A DNA stretch of 64,000 bases from positions 62,001-126,000 of the forward strand of contig JADDMT010000086.1 in assembly GCA_021401465.1 (NCBI GenBank), written 5' to 3'. Source of the stretch: Teratosphaeria epicoccoides. Its lineage: Eukaryota > Ascomycota > Dothideomycetes > Mycosphaerellales > Teratosphaeriaceae. The position numbers were made by a program, and so were the translations under genes. The notes under the pieces are model-generated. The model was not told where the DNA came from. It saw only the letters and a program-made list of their open reading frames with translations, and searched no databases. This document shows, in pieces, positions 44,115 to 53,909 of the stretch (positions are counted from its first letter, which is position 1; every line of letters starts with the position of its first letter).

Positions 44115-44715
44115 TCAGAACCCGGGAGGATTTAACCTCTGACTGACCCTCGTCCACTTGGGCAATTTATGCACGCCCTTCCTATAGCCCCTCTCTTTGC
44201 GATCAAACATGGTGTACTTATCCCTCGGCAGCATCTCCCCTTCCGACGGCATCTCCGCTTTCCACCGCTCGATCAACTTGATCGTGCCTTGACTTCTCGC
44301 TACGTCTCCCGTCTTCACCGCCGCCCCATCATGTTTGTGTGGCAGCACGTCGCCCTGCCGTGGCCCTCGACCATGCCGTAGCCGTTCTTGTGGTGCGTTC
44401 ATTGCTTGCGCGAGGAGTCTTTGTCCTTCGGCGGTCTGGGAGAGTTCCTCGGCGCTAGCACTGCCTATTCGTTTTGGTGGGTCGGGTTGTGGTATGGGTT
44501 GCGGCTGTGAGGTACGTTTTAAAGCGGTGTCGAGGACGGCGACGATGTTGTCGACGCGGCGCATGCGGCGGCGGTGGCGGAGTTTTTGGGGCGCGGAGAG
44601 GCGCCAGGGGATTTTCCTGGTAGTGGGTCAGACGGATTGGCAGAGAGCGGCAGAGATGGGGCTACCAGAGTAAGCCGCCTGATAGAGGAGCCGAGGGTTT
44701 AAAGGCGCCGAACAT
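44115..44715 (-). CDS. mrpl31: Mitochondrial large-subunit ribosomal protein mL60 (yeast MrpL31 type)
   Basis: Exons 44715-44666 and 44616-44115, with a 49-nt intron (GTAGCC...CTACCAG), give 183 residues. After splicing the start reads MFGAFKPSAPLSGGLLWKIP and continues WRLSAPQKLRHRRMRRVDNI, matching the conserved N-terminus of the MrpL31/mL60 family. The C-terminal block DKYTMFDRKERGYRKGVHKL followed by PKWTRVSQRLNPPGF is also diagnostic. It is a structural protein of the fungal mitoribosome. The splice join forms the conserved Trp of LLW-K-I-P-W. It lies head-to-head with the TRAPPC2 gene, with 188 bp between the starts. Confidence 0.92.
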
Positions 44716-44903
44716 GTTTTACACGGCTTATGGTGTTGGGGTAATGGGTGGATCGAGGCATATGGTGGTGATGGTTGCGGAGAGTTTCGGAAGTGATGCC
44801 TGAGGCCAGAGCCGAAATGCACATATGTATTGTGCCTGCCTTACGATGACAAATCGTCTCATGGATAAGGCAGCACTCAACACCCGTTGAGATGAGATAG
44901 AAA
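44716..44903. promoter_or_regulatory. Compact divergent promoter, mL60 / TRAPPC2
   Basis: Only 188 bp lie between the two start codons, so the regulatory sequence of both genes overlaps here. No discrete motif was recognised with confidence. Confidence 0.5.
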
Positions 44904-45566
44904 ATGTCCTACTACTTCTCCATCATCGGCACTCGCGACAACCCTCTCTTCGAGCACTCCTTTGGCACTTCCAAGCTCGGCGGAGATGGCCTGGCTCACT
45001 TCAAAGATGAGGCCAGATACATGAATCAATTCATCGTCCACGCCGCCCTCGATCTTGTCGAAGAGGCGCAATGGACCACCAAAGACCTGTAATGCCCTCG
45101 CTCCTCACGTGATGCCTGCGCGAGCACATATATCTGTTGTCGCTGACCACGAGGCAGGTATCTGAAGAAAGTGGACACGTTCCAGAACAACTACGTACAT
45201 TGCTTCCTGACCGGCGGCAATGTCAAGTTCATGCTGCTTATGAACCCGGACCCCAGTAACACGAGTTACTCACAGTACCCCGAGACTTCTTCGAGCAGGC
45301 CGAGTACTGCTGCGCGGCAGAGTACTACATTGTTGGCTGCCAATCCGTCGAGTCAGCAGACCGAGGAGGCGGTTCGGAGCTTTATGGTGGAGGTGATCTT
45401 ATCTGCTGAACGGTATGCGGTTCGCAGGAGATGCTAATCAAGGCTTCAACAGGTCTATGAAGCATGGGTCAAATGCATTGTGAATCCATTCTATCAGTCA
45501 AATCAAGCGGTCACGAGCCCGATCTTCAGAGGCAGGGTCGCGACCGCTGCGAGGAAGTATCTCTAA
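44904..45566 (+). CDS. trs20: Trafficking protein particle complex subunit 2 (sedlin, Trs20)
   Basis: Exons 44904-45088, 45158-45392 and 45453-45566, with introns of 69 and 60 nt, give 177 residues. Sedlin features are MSYYFSIIGTRDNPLFEHSF, FIVHAALDLVEEAQW, YLKKVDTFQNNYVHCFLTGG, NVKFMLLMN and the C-terminal SFMVEVYEAWVKCIVNPFYQ. It is a longin-like subunit of the TRAPP complexes, which activate Rab GTPases (Ypt1 in yeast) in ER-to-Golgi traffic and autophagy. A Ser/Thr-rich insertion of about 35 residues (YSQYPETSSSRPSTAARQST) replaces a short loop in the animal protein. Both joins keep the frame and conserved residues. The second donor, GTGATC, is unusual. Confidence 0.93.
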
Positions 45567-46015
45567 GCCCCAAGAAGCCGCGCATTGGAATGCGATTGCC
45601 TGGCCACGGACGACAGAATGTGCACCCGGCCAGATGAGCGCCCTGCCGGCGGTCGCAGTGTCTGTACTTGCGCTATGCAGGATGTGCCAAAGTAAATTGC
45701 TGGGACCTTCTAGTCTCGGGCGAAGACGCGTCTAACTGCGACAGCTGCTGCGTCTTTTGTATTGCAAAACATGCAATTCACGCCGTCAATCGGCCCCAGA
45801 CAGCCAATCGCACCATGATCTCGCACCCAGCCCCAGGAAATGATGGCATACTAACGAGCAATTCGGACTCCATATGCAGGAGACGCTTCCAGACCAAGAC
45901 TGCCCTTGTCTGAACCAAAAGCCCGAAGGACTCACATCTTCAAGTCGCACCAGATGATAAAAGCACTTCAGGTCTATCACCTCCGAAGTCACCAGTACAA
46001 CCTTTGACTGGCATC
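45567..46015. other. Intergenic stretch
   Basis: About 450 bp with nothing recognised. A GATAAAA element near 45954 could serve the next candidate gene. Confidence 0.4.
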
Positions 46016-46297
46016 ATGTACACAAAAGTTGCCATCATTTTGCTCAGCAGCATTTCGCTCACACAGACGAGGTGCATCTGTAGGCCTACCTACGGCTGCG
46101 AACCCAATCAACGCCACTGCCCCATGACGCCCTGCGATCGTGGGAGCAATAAAGCATTCCACCCTGTTGATAATGGCATTACGGCAACGGGTGTTGTGAT
46201 GAGGAGCCTGCGCCATGGTGCAACAAGGCGAGCTGAGGATGTAAACGTGGGATGGCTGCACATGCAGGTGAGCGGGAGTAAGAAGACTTTGGTCTGA
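46016..46297 (+). CDS. Candidate small secreted cysteine-rich protein, 3' structure unresolved
   Basis: From the ATG at 46016 the first about 18 residues (MYTKVAIILLSSISLTQT) look like a signal peptide. They are followed by a dense cysteine patch with five cysteines in about 22 residues (RCICRPTYGC, then EPNQRHCPMTPC). After that the frame loses character, so an intron is likely. A GTGAGC donor lies at 46267, and downstream the +1 frame near 46335-46372 reads CWTCCDIGQTCPDD, which could belong to the same protein. I could not find one splicing pattern that joins them all. The product is unknown; it might be an effector or antimicrobial-like protein, or chance. Confidence 0.33.
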   Translation: MYTKVAIILLSSISLTQTRCICRPTYGCEPNQRHCPMTPCDRGSNKAFHPVDNGITATGVVMRSLRHGATRRAEDVNVGWLHMQVSGSKKTLV

Positions 46298-46926
46298 TTC
46301 ATGACAATGCAATGGAATTTTCTTGGCCTGCTGGACCTGTTGCGACATTGGGCAGACGTGCCCCGATGATAGACGGCTTGTTTCGCTGACTGAGATGCGT
46401 CGACGGCTGTCACTAGACGACCGCAAGCTACCCTTGATACGATGTAGGACTTCGTACCTTATTAACCCCCCAGCCGTCATCGGCATCTCGGTGTATTGAT
46501 CGCTGGTATTCCACGCCTCCTGTCCACATACCCCGCCAATGGATTGTGGCGTGCCGCGTCCACACTTCTCGAGGCGTTGAACGAGCCGACTTCCGTTACA
46601 TCCACTATATGAAGGCGGTACTCCCGTGACAATCACGCTCTTCGAGAATCACGCGGTTCCCTGCACAAATCACACTGGCCTAGTCAGCGATACTGCGCGA
46701 TTTTACAGCTCGTCTGCGATCCCCAATAATAATACCTAACGGATTCAGCGTTGCGTGGACGAAAGCCTATCGTCGCATTCAAGGGTCGCGAAATAAACGA
46801 GCCCTCCGCATAATCTCCACGAGAAGGCCTACTCTCCACCCTGCATGTTGGCAACACGATCAGACACGCAGTGCTTCACCATCTCGATCAGCAACATCGC
46901 TCCTCTCTCCATCACAGCACAAGGAA
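46298..46926. other. Intergenic stretch
   Basis: About 630 bp. It may contain the last exon of the secreted-protein candidate (cysteine-rich patch near 46335-46372) and the promoter of the next gene. Confidence 0.35.
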
Positions 46927-47196
46927 ATGGGTTCAGCCGCCTGGGCCGTACCCGTTGGCGTTCTCGCCGGGCTCTGCGGGCTCATGTTTATTTTCATCTG
47001 GTGGTGGTTCCCACGTCACTACCGCAAGGGCGTGAAGGCCGATATGGTTCGCGTGGACGAGGAGAGGAGGCAGAGGCAGTTGGCGGAGGCGGAGATGGGA
47101 AATATTGAGGGTGGAGCAGCGCCGCCTTATCGAGCAGAGGAGGAGGTGCAAAAGCCGAAGTTCGTGTATACGCCCCAGGCTTTTACTAGTTATTGA
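46927..47196 (+). CDS. Small single-pass membrane protein, hypothetical
   Basis: 89 codons, no intron. The N-terminal part is one hydrophobic span (AWAVPVGVLAGLCGLMFIFI), followed by W-W-W-F and a basic stop-transfer stretch (RHYRKGVKADMVRVDEERRQ). The C-terminal half is a charged tail ending PKFVYTPQAFTSY. The short exo-domain and aromatic/basic boundary suggest an N-out, C-in protein. I recognise the type from filamentous fungi but know no function. Confidence 0.62.
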   Translation: MGSAAWAVPVGVLAGLCGLMFIFIWWWFPRHYRKGVKADMVRVDEERRQRQLAEAEMGNIEGGAAPPYRAEEEVQKPKFVYTPQAFTSY

Positions 47197-47622
47197 GGAT
47201 GTGGGTGTGGTTTTTGATGGCTTTGATGGGTAATGAGTGACAGGACATGATTTATGGGTATGGTATTGCGTGAGAGATACGCGAGCATGATTCGTCAATG
47301 CGCAGACATGGACTTGATGGTTTTCTCTGCTTTCTTCTCTCCGCTATACATGAAAGCTCACCATGCACCTCTAGTCCTTGGGGCGGTTGCACTTCGCCAT
47401 CAGTGCTGTCCTCTATCCGCTTTCGTCTGGCAATGCAACCATGCACTCTCGCCGACGTGAACGCTTTCGCCAAAAGAAACGTGGAACGCGCCAATTCACC
47501 ATTGTGGTCGATGCCACTCTCGATCCCAGCTGTCGCATCGCCTTCATGTTTCGCCTAATAAGATCCCGATAGCCGGCGCTTCGAAACCACTGCTTCGGGT
47601 CTGCACACAACCGTTCTGCGCC
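47197..47622. other. Convergent intergenic region
   Basis: About 430 bp between two converging genes. Nothing was seen beyond short patternless frames. Confidence 0.4.
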
Positions 47623-48405
47623 TCAATCCCAATCATCTTCACCACTATCCTCGTCCTCATCCGCCCAGTCAACCTTCCCCAGAACCCGCCTATGCTTCTC
47701 CTCGCAACAAAGCCTTTGCGCATCATGGGCCCTGTGCGTCTTCGCCCATCGATCCAGATCCTCCCGCGCAAACCTCAACCGCATCGAATACGGCAGCTTT
47801 GTCTTCGCCAAGAACGCCTCCCGCTTCTCCCTGTTCACCTGTCCCTGAGCCGCCAAATCACCCCTTTCTTCATGCTCGTGCCGGAACCTGGCTGTCGTGG
47901 CGCTGTGATCTGGGTCCTCCTGCAGCAGCCGCCTGTATCGGTTCCAGAAATGCGTGCATTTGGGGAAGGTTTGGTGCTCCCAGATTACCCATTCGTGGAT
48001 GGAGGCGCTGGTGATGATTTCAGCGTCTGAGATGGCTTTGATGAGGGCGGAGGTGAGAGGGATGTTACGCCGGGTGCGGTAGAAGATGGGCTCTTTGCAT
48101 TGTTCTCTCCATTCTTCGAGGGCGGGAACGAGCGTGTCGTCGTCTCTGGTGTGGTGGAGGCACGGGATGCCTGGTTCGTGATCGGTGGTGCAATTTGGTG
48201 TGCAGATCCAGCCGTACTTGAGGGCTTCTTTGGCGTGGGCGATTTGGTCCTTTGTCGCGTCGGACTCGGAAGTGTGGGAGGCTTCAGACGGACTTGTGTT
48301 GTGGGTGGAGGACTGGGTGTCGTAAGCGTTTGTCTTGCTGGTAGAGTCGCATTCATCTTGAGCGACGAAAGCCTTGAAGGCACCGGCGGTGTGATTGGCA
48401 CCCAT
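47623..48405 (-). CDS. Hypothetical hydrophilic protein, acidic C-terminus
   Basis: 260 codons from the ATG at 48405, which has a good context (GAAAAGATGGG); an ATG at 48540 is in frame and would add 45 residues. No signal peptide or membrane span is present in this form. An N-terminal Ser/Thr-rich region is followed by a patch with several Cys and His (KYGWICTPNCTTDHEPGIPC then LHH), which could bind metal, then a helical region rich in Arg/Glu/Trp (HEWVIWEHQTFPKCTHFWNR; FAREDLDRWAKTHRAHDAQR) and a very acidic end (DWADEDEDSGEDDWD). I do not recognise the family. Confidence 0.6.
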   Translation of the reverse strand: MGANHTAGAFKAFVAQDECDSTSKTNAYDTQSSTHNTSPSEASHTSESDATKDQIAHAKEALKYGWICTPNCTTDHEPGIPCLHHTRDDDTLVPALEEWREQCKEPIFYRTRRNIPLTSALIKAISDAEIITSASIHEWVIWEHQTFPKCTHFWNRYRRLLQEDPDHSATTARFRHEHEERGDLAAQGQVNREKREAFLAKTKLPYSMRLRFAREDLDRWAKTHRAHDAQRLCCEEKHRRVLGKVDWADEDEDSGEDDWD

Positions 48406-49767
48406 CTTTTCGCAGCTGAAGTGGCTTGAGTACGGACCTGCTTTTGTTGCAGTGCCGAGTGGCGGGATCTTGAACAATGCGAAATATAGTACTGTTTGAA
48501 CAGGCAGTAATGCGTTGTGCGAGCAGATGTCGGATGTCATGATGGAGAGATGCGCAAAAACTACTTCACAGGTGCGAGATGTACTGCGACATGCGATAGG
48601 TCTTCACATGTGAAGCAGACCAAGCCGAAAGGGGAAGGCGCGGATCCAACCTGGTGGCGCGCTGCTTACTTCACGCCCTTTGAGTGGTCAGCTGCAAACC
48701 GACCTTCACAAATTCGCTTCGAAATATGCTTACGGCGCCAAGTCGTCGCAAATGGATTTGCTGACCGCTGACCATTGCGCTGTTTTGTGGATATGAACAT
48801 CTTTCGATATTGGATCGGACCAAATGGCATAAAGGCTACGGCGGTACTGCAGTGTAGATATGGCTCCTCCAACACTCTACCATTTCCGACACGCATCGAT
48901 GCTTACAGGCTATTCACCGGAGACACAGAGTCAACAGACTGCACAAAACATCAGCATCGACATGTCTCGTCTCCACTCAACATCGACAACCTCCGACAGC
49001 GCGAAAGGAGCTCACAAATGGCGCAGATCAAAGAGCAACAGACAATTGAATTGTCAGAGATTGAGAAACAGCCGGACGCACAAGCACAGAACCTCGACAG
49101 CGCATTCCTCTTGTCGTCGGATGTCAGCTCGTGTGAAGACTTTCGAACAATTTCGTAGCAGCTCAGACGGGAGAGGCTGCATATTTGCGCGAGGAGATCC
49201 GCAAAAATCCTGCAAGATACCTTCGTCTGGCCCGCGTGCTTCTACTTCCTTATGCCCTGAGCCCGTGGCTTCGTATTCCAGTCACGAGGAAGAGGTCTGA
49301 GCTGCTTGAGGAGCCAGGTTCATCGACATGGGTTTCGAGATATGCCAAGCGACCGTTGCGAGAAGGAGACGTGAACGGGCTCGTGTAGGACTCAGCAGTG
49401 ACACATCAGATCGCTGGGCGTAATCATGTGGCGAACGAGGAATTGGGAGGCCATGTGTGGGAGGCCATGTGAGCGTTGACGACCCCGGGTATTTCGATAC
49501 CGGTGCGCGGATTCTTGCCAGCAATTGCCGCCTGAATCGGGAGCCGGACGTTGGTGAAAATGCAGCAGGAGCTGAGTCTGAAGGATGCGTCAAGATCAGC
49601 GAAAGCGCCGACGGAACGGACAATCCTGTTGCACCTGCTGCCCGGGCTGGACAAGCAGGAAATTGAGCAGCTGAGCAAGTGGATCTAGTTCGGCTGCTTT
49701 CCGTCATGAATAGGGCAAGGAGATGATGCTCTTTGTTGCAGATGAAGAGAGACTATGGATTCCAGCA
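48406..49767. other. Gene-poor stretch beside the monooxygenase pseudogene
   Basis: About 1.4 kb. A plus-strand frame at about 49134-49388 reads convincingly like protein (REEIRKNPARYLRLARVLLL, ending DVNGLV) and may be the last exon of an unrecognised gene, but I could not link it to a start. No other feature was seen. Confidence 0.35.
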
Positions 49768-51711
49768 CTAAAGCGAAACACTCCAACCCGCCAGCCTATA
49801 TATCAACTGCTCGCCATACTCAGGCTGCACGTCCTTCCCACCTTCATCCAAAAAACCGAGATAGTCCGTAATATCTCGCCCGTCACACTCCCTCGTATCA
49901 AATCCATTGCCCAGAAACGCAAACCGGCTCTGATCCCAGTACTCCATCTCGAAATCTTCATACCTTACCCTATCCAAGAGATGCAAAAAGTGCAACCTAC
50001 TCCCGGTATAGATCGCCGCCTGGCCTTCCACCTTTCCCTGCTTGAACCGGCTTCTGCACGCTGACGTCCACGCCGTGCGCTTCAGAAACAGATCCGCATG
50101 CTGCCGGTACTGAAGCGATACATCGAGCCGCGGTGTGAAAGACTAGACGTTCTCGACCTGCGCTTTGGTGATGACATCGAACATATATTGTGTCCAGCGT
50201 TCGATGAGCGGCATGAAGGACCCATGGCCGAGAGGACCGTGGGGTTCACAGAGGGTGAAGTGATTTGGAAAGGTGGGGATCTCAATGGAAAGATAGGACG
50301 TGACTTCATCTTTCCAGAAGTCGCAGAGGTCGATGCTATGGTCGTTGATTAGTGGGAGGCGAGGGCGCCAGGAAGTGTCGAATCCTGTCGCGCAGATTAT
50401 TACGTTGACTTCGTGCTCTTTGCCCTCGTGGTCGATGAAGCCACGCTCGGTGATTGTGCCGATGGCACCGGTGATTATTGTAGTGTTGTCTGCCACTAGT
50501 GCGTCTAGATAGCCAGGCGCGGGTGTTGGTCCCCGACAGCTGGATGCGTGCATACAATGTGAGCTGAGGTCTTTCGAAACAAGCCCAGATTGACTCATCC
50601 AGGTTTGAAGTGCTATCAACCTCCTATCTACCTTCAATTGCCTCTCCATCGGCTGATGACTGAACTCTCTCGCTTCCGCCGCTTCTCTTGAACCCTTGAT
50701 GATGAATTTGAACCACTAATTCAACCCGTTCTCAACTTGTTTGCGATACTCGAGATACTTCTTTGAGATCTCCTCTGAGTATCTGAGCTGCTCGTCCGTG
50801 TACGCGAAGTTTGCGCCATCTTTGCCTGCCCAGGTTTGAGCAAAGCCGGCAGTGATCCAGATAGGGGACGAGACGGTGGATCTTGGCGACAATCTGAACG
50901 CCCGAGGAGCCAGCACCAATGACAGCGACACGCTTGTGTTCGATTTGATGGCGGAGCTTGATATACTTGTTCATGGAATCGTTCCCGTCGTAAATATCCT
51001 TCAGATTTTGATATACTTGTTGATGAAATCGTTCTCGCCGTGAATATCTTTCAGATATTTCCACATCTCAAGCGGAGACGAACAGAAGTGTGTCCATAGC
51101 TTGATCTTCCAGGAGAACGGGTAGTTGACTGATGGGATGTCGCAAGCACATCCCGCATCGAAACGTCAGCCCTAAGCCATGCCAGCGGAATTTATGATGC
51201 CACTGGTCGATCGATTGTTCGACTGGTAGAGGGTTTGCTGATTCGAAAACTTCCAGCTTCGAATGATCTACTGCCGTTGAGGCGGTCGTTCGCTAGCTAA
51301 TGTAGTAGATTGATTGCCAATACGATCCTCGGCCTGGCTTGGGCATCATGCGTCGGCTGAACTGGTCAACCATTTGGCTACTTGGTCGACTGATGGGATT
51401 GCTTGCCCAAACATTGAGCCTACCTGGATACCTGATTCCCAACCACTTTCCACCAACATCATGATTTTTCTGCTCATCTGCTCCTCAGCTTTCTTCAAGA
51501 AATTCAACGTCGATGCACCGGCTCCCATCAGCACAATTTGAACCGGTCGTCTGGTGCCGTAAGGCTACTCGCGGACCCTGTAGCCAAAGGCATCTGCGAT
51601 CGGGATGTGTTCTCTATCTCGTTCCGCTGTTGAAACATTGTCTGAATTGTTATCGCTGGCCGTGGAGGCGTGAAGATTATTCGTGGCCGGGCCGTCATGC
51701 TTGGCCGACAT
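49768..51711 (-). pseudogene. Decayed FAD-dependent Baeyer-Villiger-type monooxygenase
   Basis: Read on the minus strand, fragments follow the order of fungal flavin-containing monooxygenases of the steroid/4-hydroxyacetophenone type. They are a degenerate FAD site QIVLMGAGASTLNFLKKAEE (near 51490-51545), AGCACDIPSVNYPFSW (near 51130-51165), WKYLKDIHGENDFINKYIK, RVAVIGAGSSGVQIVAKI (the NADPH-binding motif, near 50885-50940), RRPTPAPGYL-like CRGPTPAPGYLDALV, VNVIICATGFDTSWRP (near 50370-50415) and HADLFLKRTAWTSACRSRF near 50050-50100. The gene is broken: in-frame TAG codons lie at 51565-51567 and 50143-50145, a 50-bp internal duplication (50960-51059) shifts the frame, the segment before CACDIPSVNY is damaged, and the FAD motif has lost its usual Gly after GAGxS. 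The relatives insert oxygen next to a ketone. The outer limits are approximate. Confidence 0.85.
50960..51059. repeat. 50-bp tandem duplication within the monooxygenase pseudogene
   Basis: Units 50960-51009 and 51010-51059 are about 85 percent alike and both encode the LKDI(H/Y)-(G/D)-N-D-(F/S)-(I/M)-N-K-Y-I-K segment in the minus strand. The unit is not a multiple of three. Confidence 0.85.
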
Positions 51712-52719
51712 GCTGACGGTCTTGTCAAAAAGTGATCGGCCTCCAGATCTGCAGTCTTTGGTCCGAAAGCCAAATGATCCTGGAGCGAGAAGCAATCGTA
51801 TGTGATTTACTGCGCATCTGCGTGTTCGTCGTTACCGTGACCGTAAGCGAAGCTGCGTAGAATAGCCTCGGATGGGTTACAGAGCTCAAGCAGAGCTTAG
51901 CCCTTCGATGCCGATGGCTGTTCAAGACGAAAACAGCTACGATAAACATCACATGCAACCGGTCTCGGCTTTGAGGGGCGTGTCGGGCTGCTTCTGCGGC
52001 ACGAAGTTCGATCCAGGCTCGGCGCAGATATTCGAATCACGACAGATGTCAGCCAAGGTGTTGCGCCACGTCTTCAGTCGAGGCCACAATATACAATCGC
52101 TCCTATTGTTGACACGGCGTAGCTGAGTGAGAATGCCCCTGGCTGCCCAAGTAGTTGAGCAATTTTTTGACTGATGCATGCACCGACTTTCCAATGGATC
52201 GTCCGATGCCCTTAATTCGATTCACGCCGTTGGAAGGGCTCGTTGGTAGCGCATTGGTCGGCGGCGTTGTGACCTCGTAAGGTCGTTGGCTGTTCGACCC
52301 GCTGGCGCAGACGCAACCTCAGTGAAGCCACTTCTCCGACTTGTTGTCACCTACCATGCGCTCAGTACATACATACTCGACTCTGGATATGGCGAAGAGA
52401 AGGGGCGGGCATTCGTCAATTGCGCTAGCATGCTATTGCCACAGGTAGCTCTATCATTTCAAAGGAGGAACAGTATGTGAAGCGACATGATCTTCGCAGC
52501 GAGAACAATGGCAAGCTCAAGTGGCCGACTTCGTCTGACTTGCAAAATCCGCTATTCCAACCATTGCCAATCCAAGCCGTCTCGAGATCCTCGTCCGTCG
52601 ATCCTCGTCCGTCGATCCTCGCAGAAACAGGCTTGGACGCTCCTCACATCCCCAAAGTCGCTGCACACCCAGCGGTTATGTTCAGCCAGAATGATCGGGG
52701 TCCGACGATGTCTTGTGAA
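51712..52719. other. Intergenic stretch
   Basis: About 1 kb with no recognised gene. A 14-bp unit is repeated twice near 52586-52613 (GATCCTCGTCCGTC). Confidence 0.4.
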
Positions 52720-53099
52720 CTATATGCGGCAGTCATGCTGGCAGTTTACTTGGCAGGGTTCACCCTCGATACACCAGCATCTATGATCTGTAAGCCTCGA
52801 CCGCACAAGATTATCTCGCTCCACATACCTGTTCCTGTTGCTCTTGACCTTCTTTGGCGGGTGGCCATTTGTGAAATTGCCATTGCACATCGTCGGGCAG
52901 TTTTCCTTGTGGTTAAAGCCGTTTGGCAGTTGCTATGATCGGATGTCATCAGTATGCTGGGGGAGAGGGTTAGAACGTCGGTGGGGATGATCAGACGTAC
53001 GCAGCAATGGTTTCCATTCGCATAGTAGCATTGCCAATTTCCGGCGATGATGACGGAGGGGCAAATCAGTATTGCGAGCACTTGAGGTAGGCGGACCAT
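52720..53099 (-). CDS. Small secreted 10-cysteine protein (effector or antimicrobial-like candidate)
   Basis: Three exons, 53099-53001, 52932-52829 and 52780-52720, with introns of 68 nt (GTACGT, TTCTAACC branch, CATAG) and 48 nt (GTATGT, CATAG), give 87 residues. Residues 1 to about 19 form a signal peptide (MVRLPQVLAILICPSVIIAG). The mature part, about 67 residues, has ten cysteines: W-Q-C, H-C-C, E-N-C, T-M-C, R-C-W-C, E-P-C, V-N-C and D-C-R. Only the spliced form yields this pattern; both introns have good donors and acceptors, and the second could also use an earlier CTTACAG, which would stop after two codons. I know no family with this spacing. A TATA-like site lies about 80 bp upstream, and a 23-bp minisatellite starts 150 bp upstream. 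Secretion and disulfide bonding are inferred. Confidence 0.72.
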
Positions 53100-53178
53100 T
53101 CTGGAGCTGCGGAAAGTTGGGGATGGAACATGCAGTGTGGGCAAAGGAAGAAGCTGGTATGTGTCACGGCCCTTTGCC

Positions 53179-53183
53179 TTATA
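53179..53183 (-). promoter_or_regulatory. TATA-like element of the 10-cysteine protein gene
   Basis: CGTATAA on the minus strand (TATAA at 53183-53179), about 80 bp upstream of the ATG at 53099. Confidence 0.45.
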
Positions 53184-53248
53184 CGTAATGCGCTGCGGAA
53201 GAGACATACGGACGGGCCAAGTGCACGAGTCTCAAGCAAGACCTTTAG

Positions 53249-53501
53249 GTCTTTGGATGGACAGACATCATGTCTCTGAATGGATAACCATCATGTCTTT
53301 GAATGGATAGCCAACATGTTTCTGAATGGATAGCCATCATGTCTTTGAATGGATAGCCATCATGTCTCTGAATGGATAGCCATCATGTCTTTGAATGGAT
53401 AGCCATCATGTCTCTGAATGGATAGCCATCATGTCTTTGAATGGATAGCCACCATGTCTTTGAATGGATAGCCACCATGTCTTCGTATGCACAGACATGA
53501 T
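53249..53501. repeat. 23-bp minisatellite, 11 copies
   Basis: Eleven head-to-tail 23-bp units. The core is GTCTYTGAATGGATAGCCATCAT; the central units are nearly identical and alternate between CTCTG and CTTTG, giving a 46-bp higher-order period. The first (53249-53271) and last (53479-53501) units are diverged and share CACAGACAT or GGACAGACAT, marking the array's edges. The array lies between two divergent genes (10-cysteine protein and emc1). Confidence 0.95.
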
Positions 53502-53909
53502 GTTCATTCGTCTGGGAGGCGACAGGCATGCTGTTATCTAGTGCTCCAGGACATCGATCGTGGCTGAATGGTAAGATCTGAGCCGCGCGATGTTCCCCCC
53601 CGAGAACCCCCCAAGCAGGTGGAAAGGCGATGATTGCTCAGACTGATAGAGAGTGAAACAGGTGAACCGAGCAATCGCAATCGGGGCGACCAAACATTGA
53701 CGGAACACGTGTGATTGAGTGCGCCAGCACTAGTAGTAACTGAGACCCTTGGACCACACGACAAGCAATGATCAAGGATGTATGTGCTCGGTAATGGAGA
53801 AACTCACGTTCCGAGACCTCACCGGCGTCACCTGCACGTGATTACATGCCGGTAAAGTATGTAGTTCTGTTGACGCAACATCATCCAATGCCTGGAAACA
53901 ATCCACGTA
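53502..53909. other. emc1 upstream region
   Basis: About 400 bp between the minisatellite and emc1. No gene was recognised. Confidence 0.45.

Noticed and set aside
49134..49388. Plus-strand open frame that reads like a real C-terminal exon
   Set aside because: Kept out of the gene list because no upstream exon, start or family could be found.
51190..51420. TCGATTGATTGACTGG-like words shared with about 2411-2530
   Set aside because: The similarity is short and scattered; probably simple-sequence resemblance and not a mobile element.
53249..53501. Regular repeats that might be mistaken for a CRISPR array
   Set aside because: Units are directly adjacent without spacers, and the genome is eukaryotic; it is a minisatellite.
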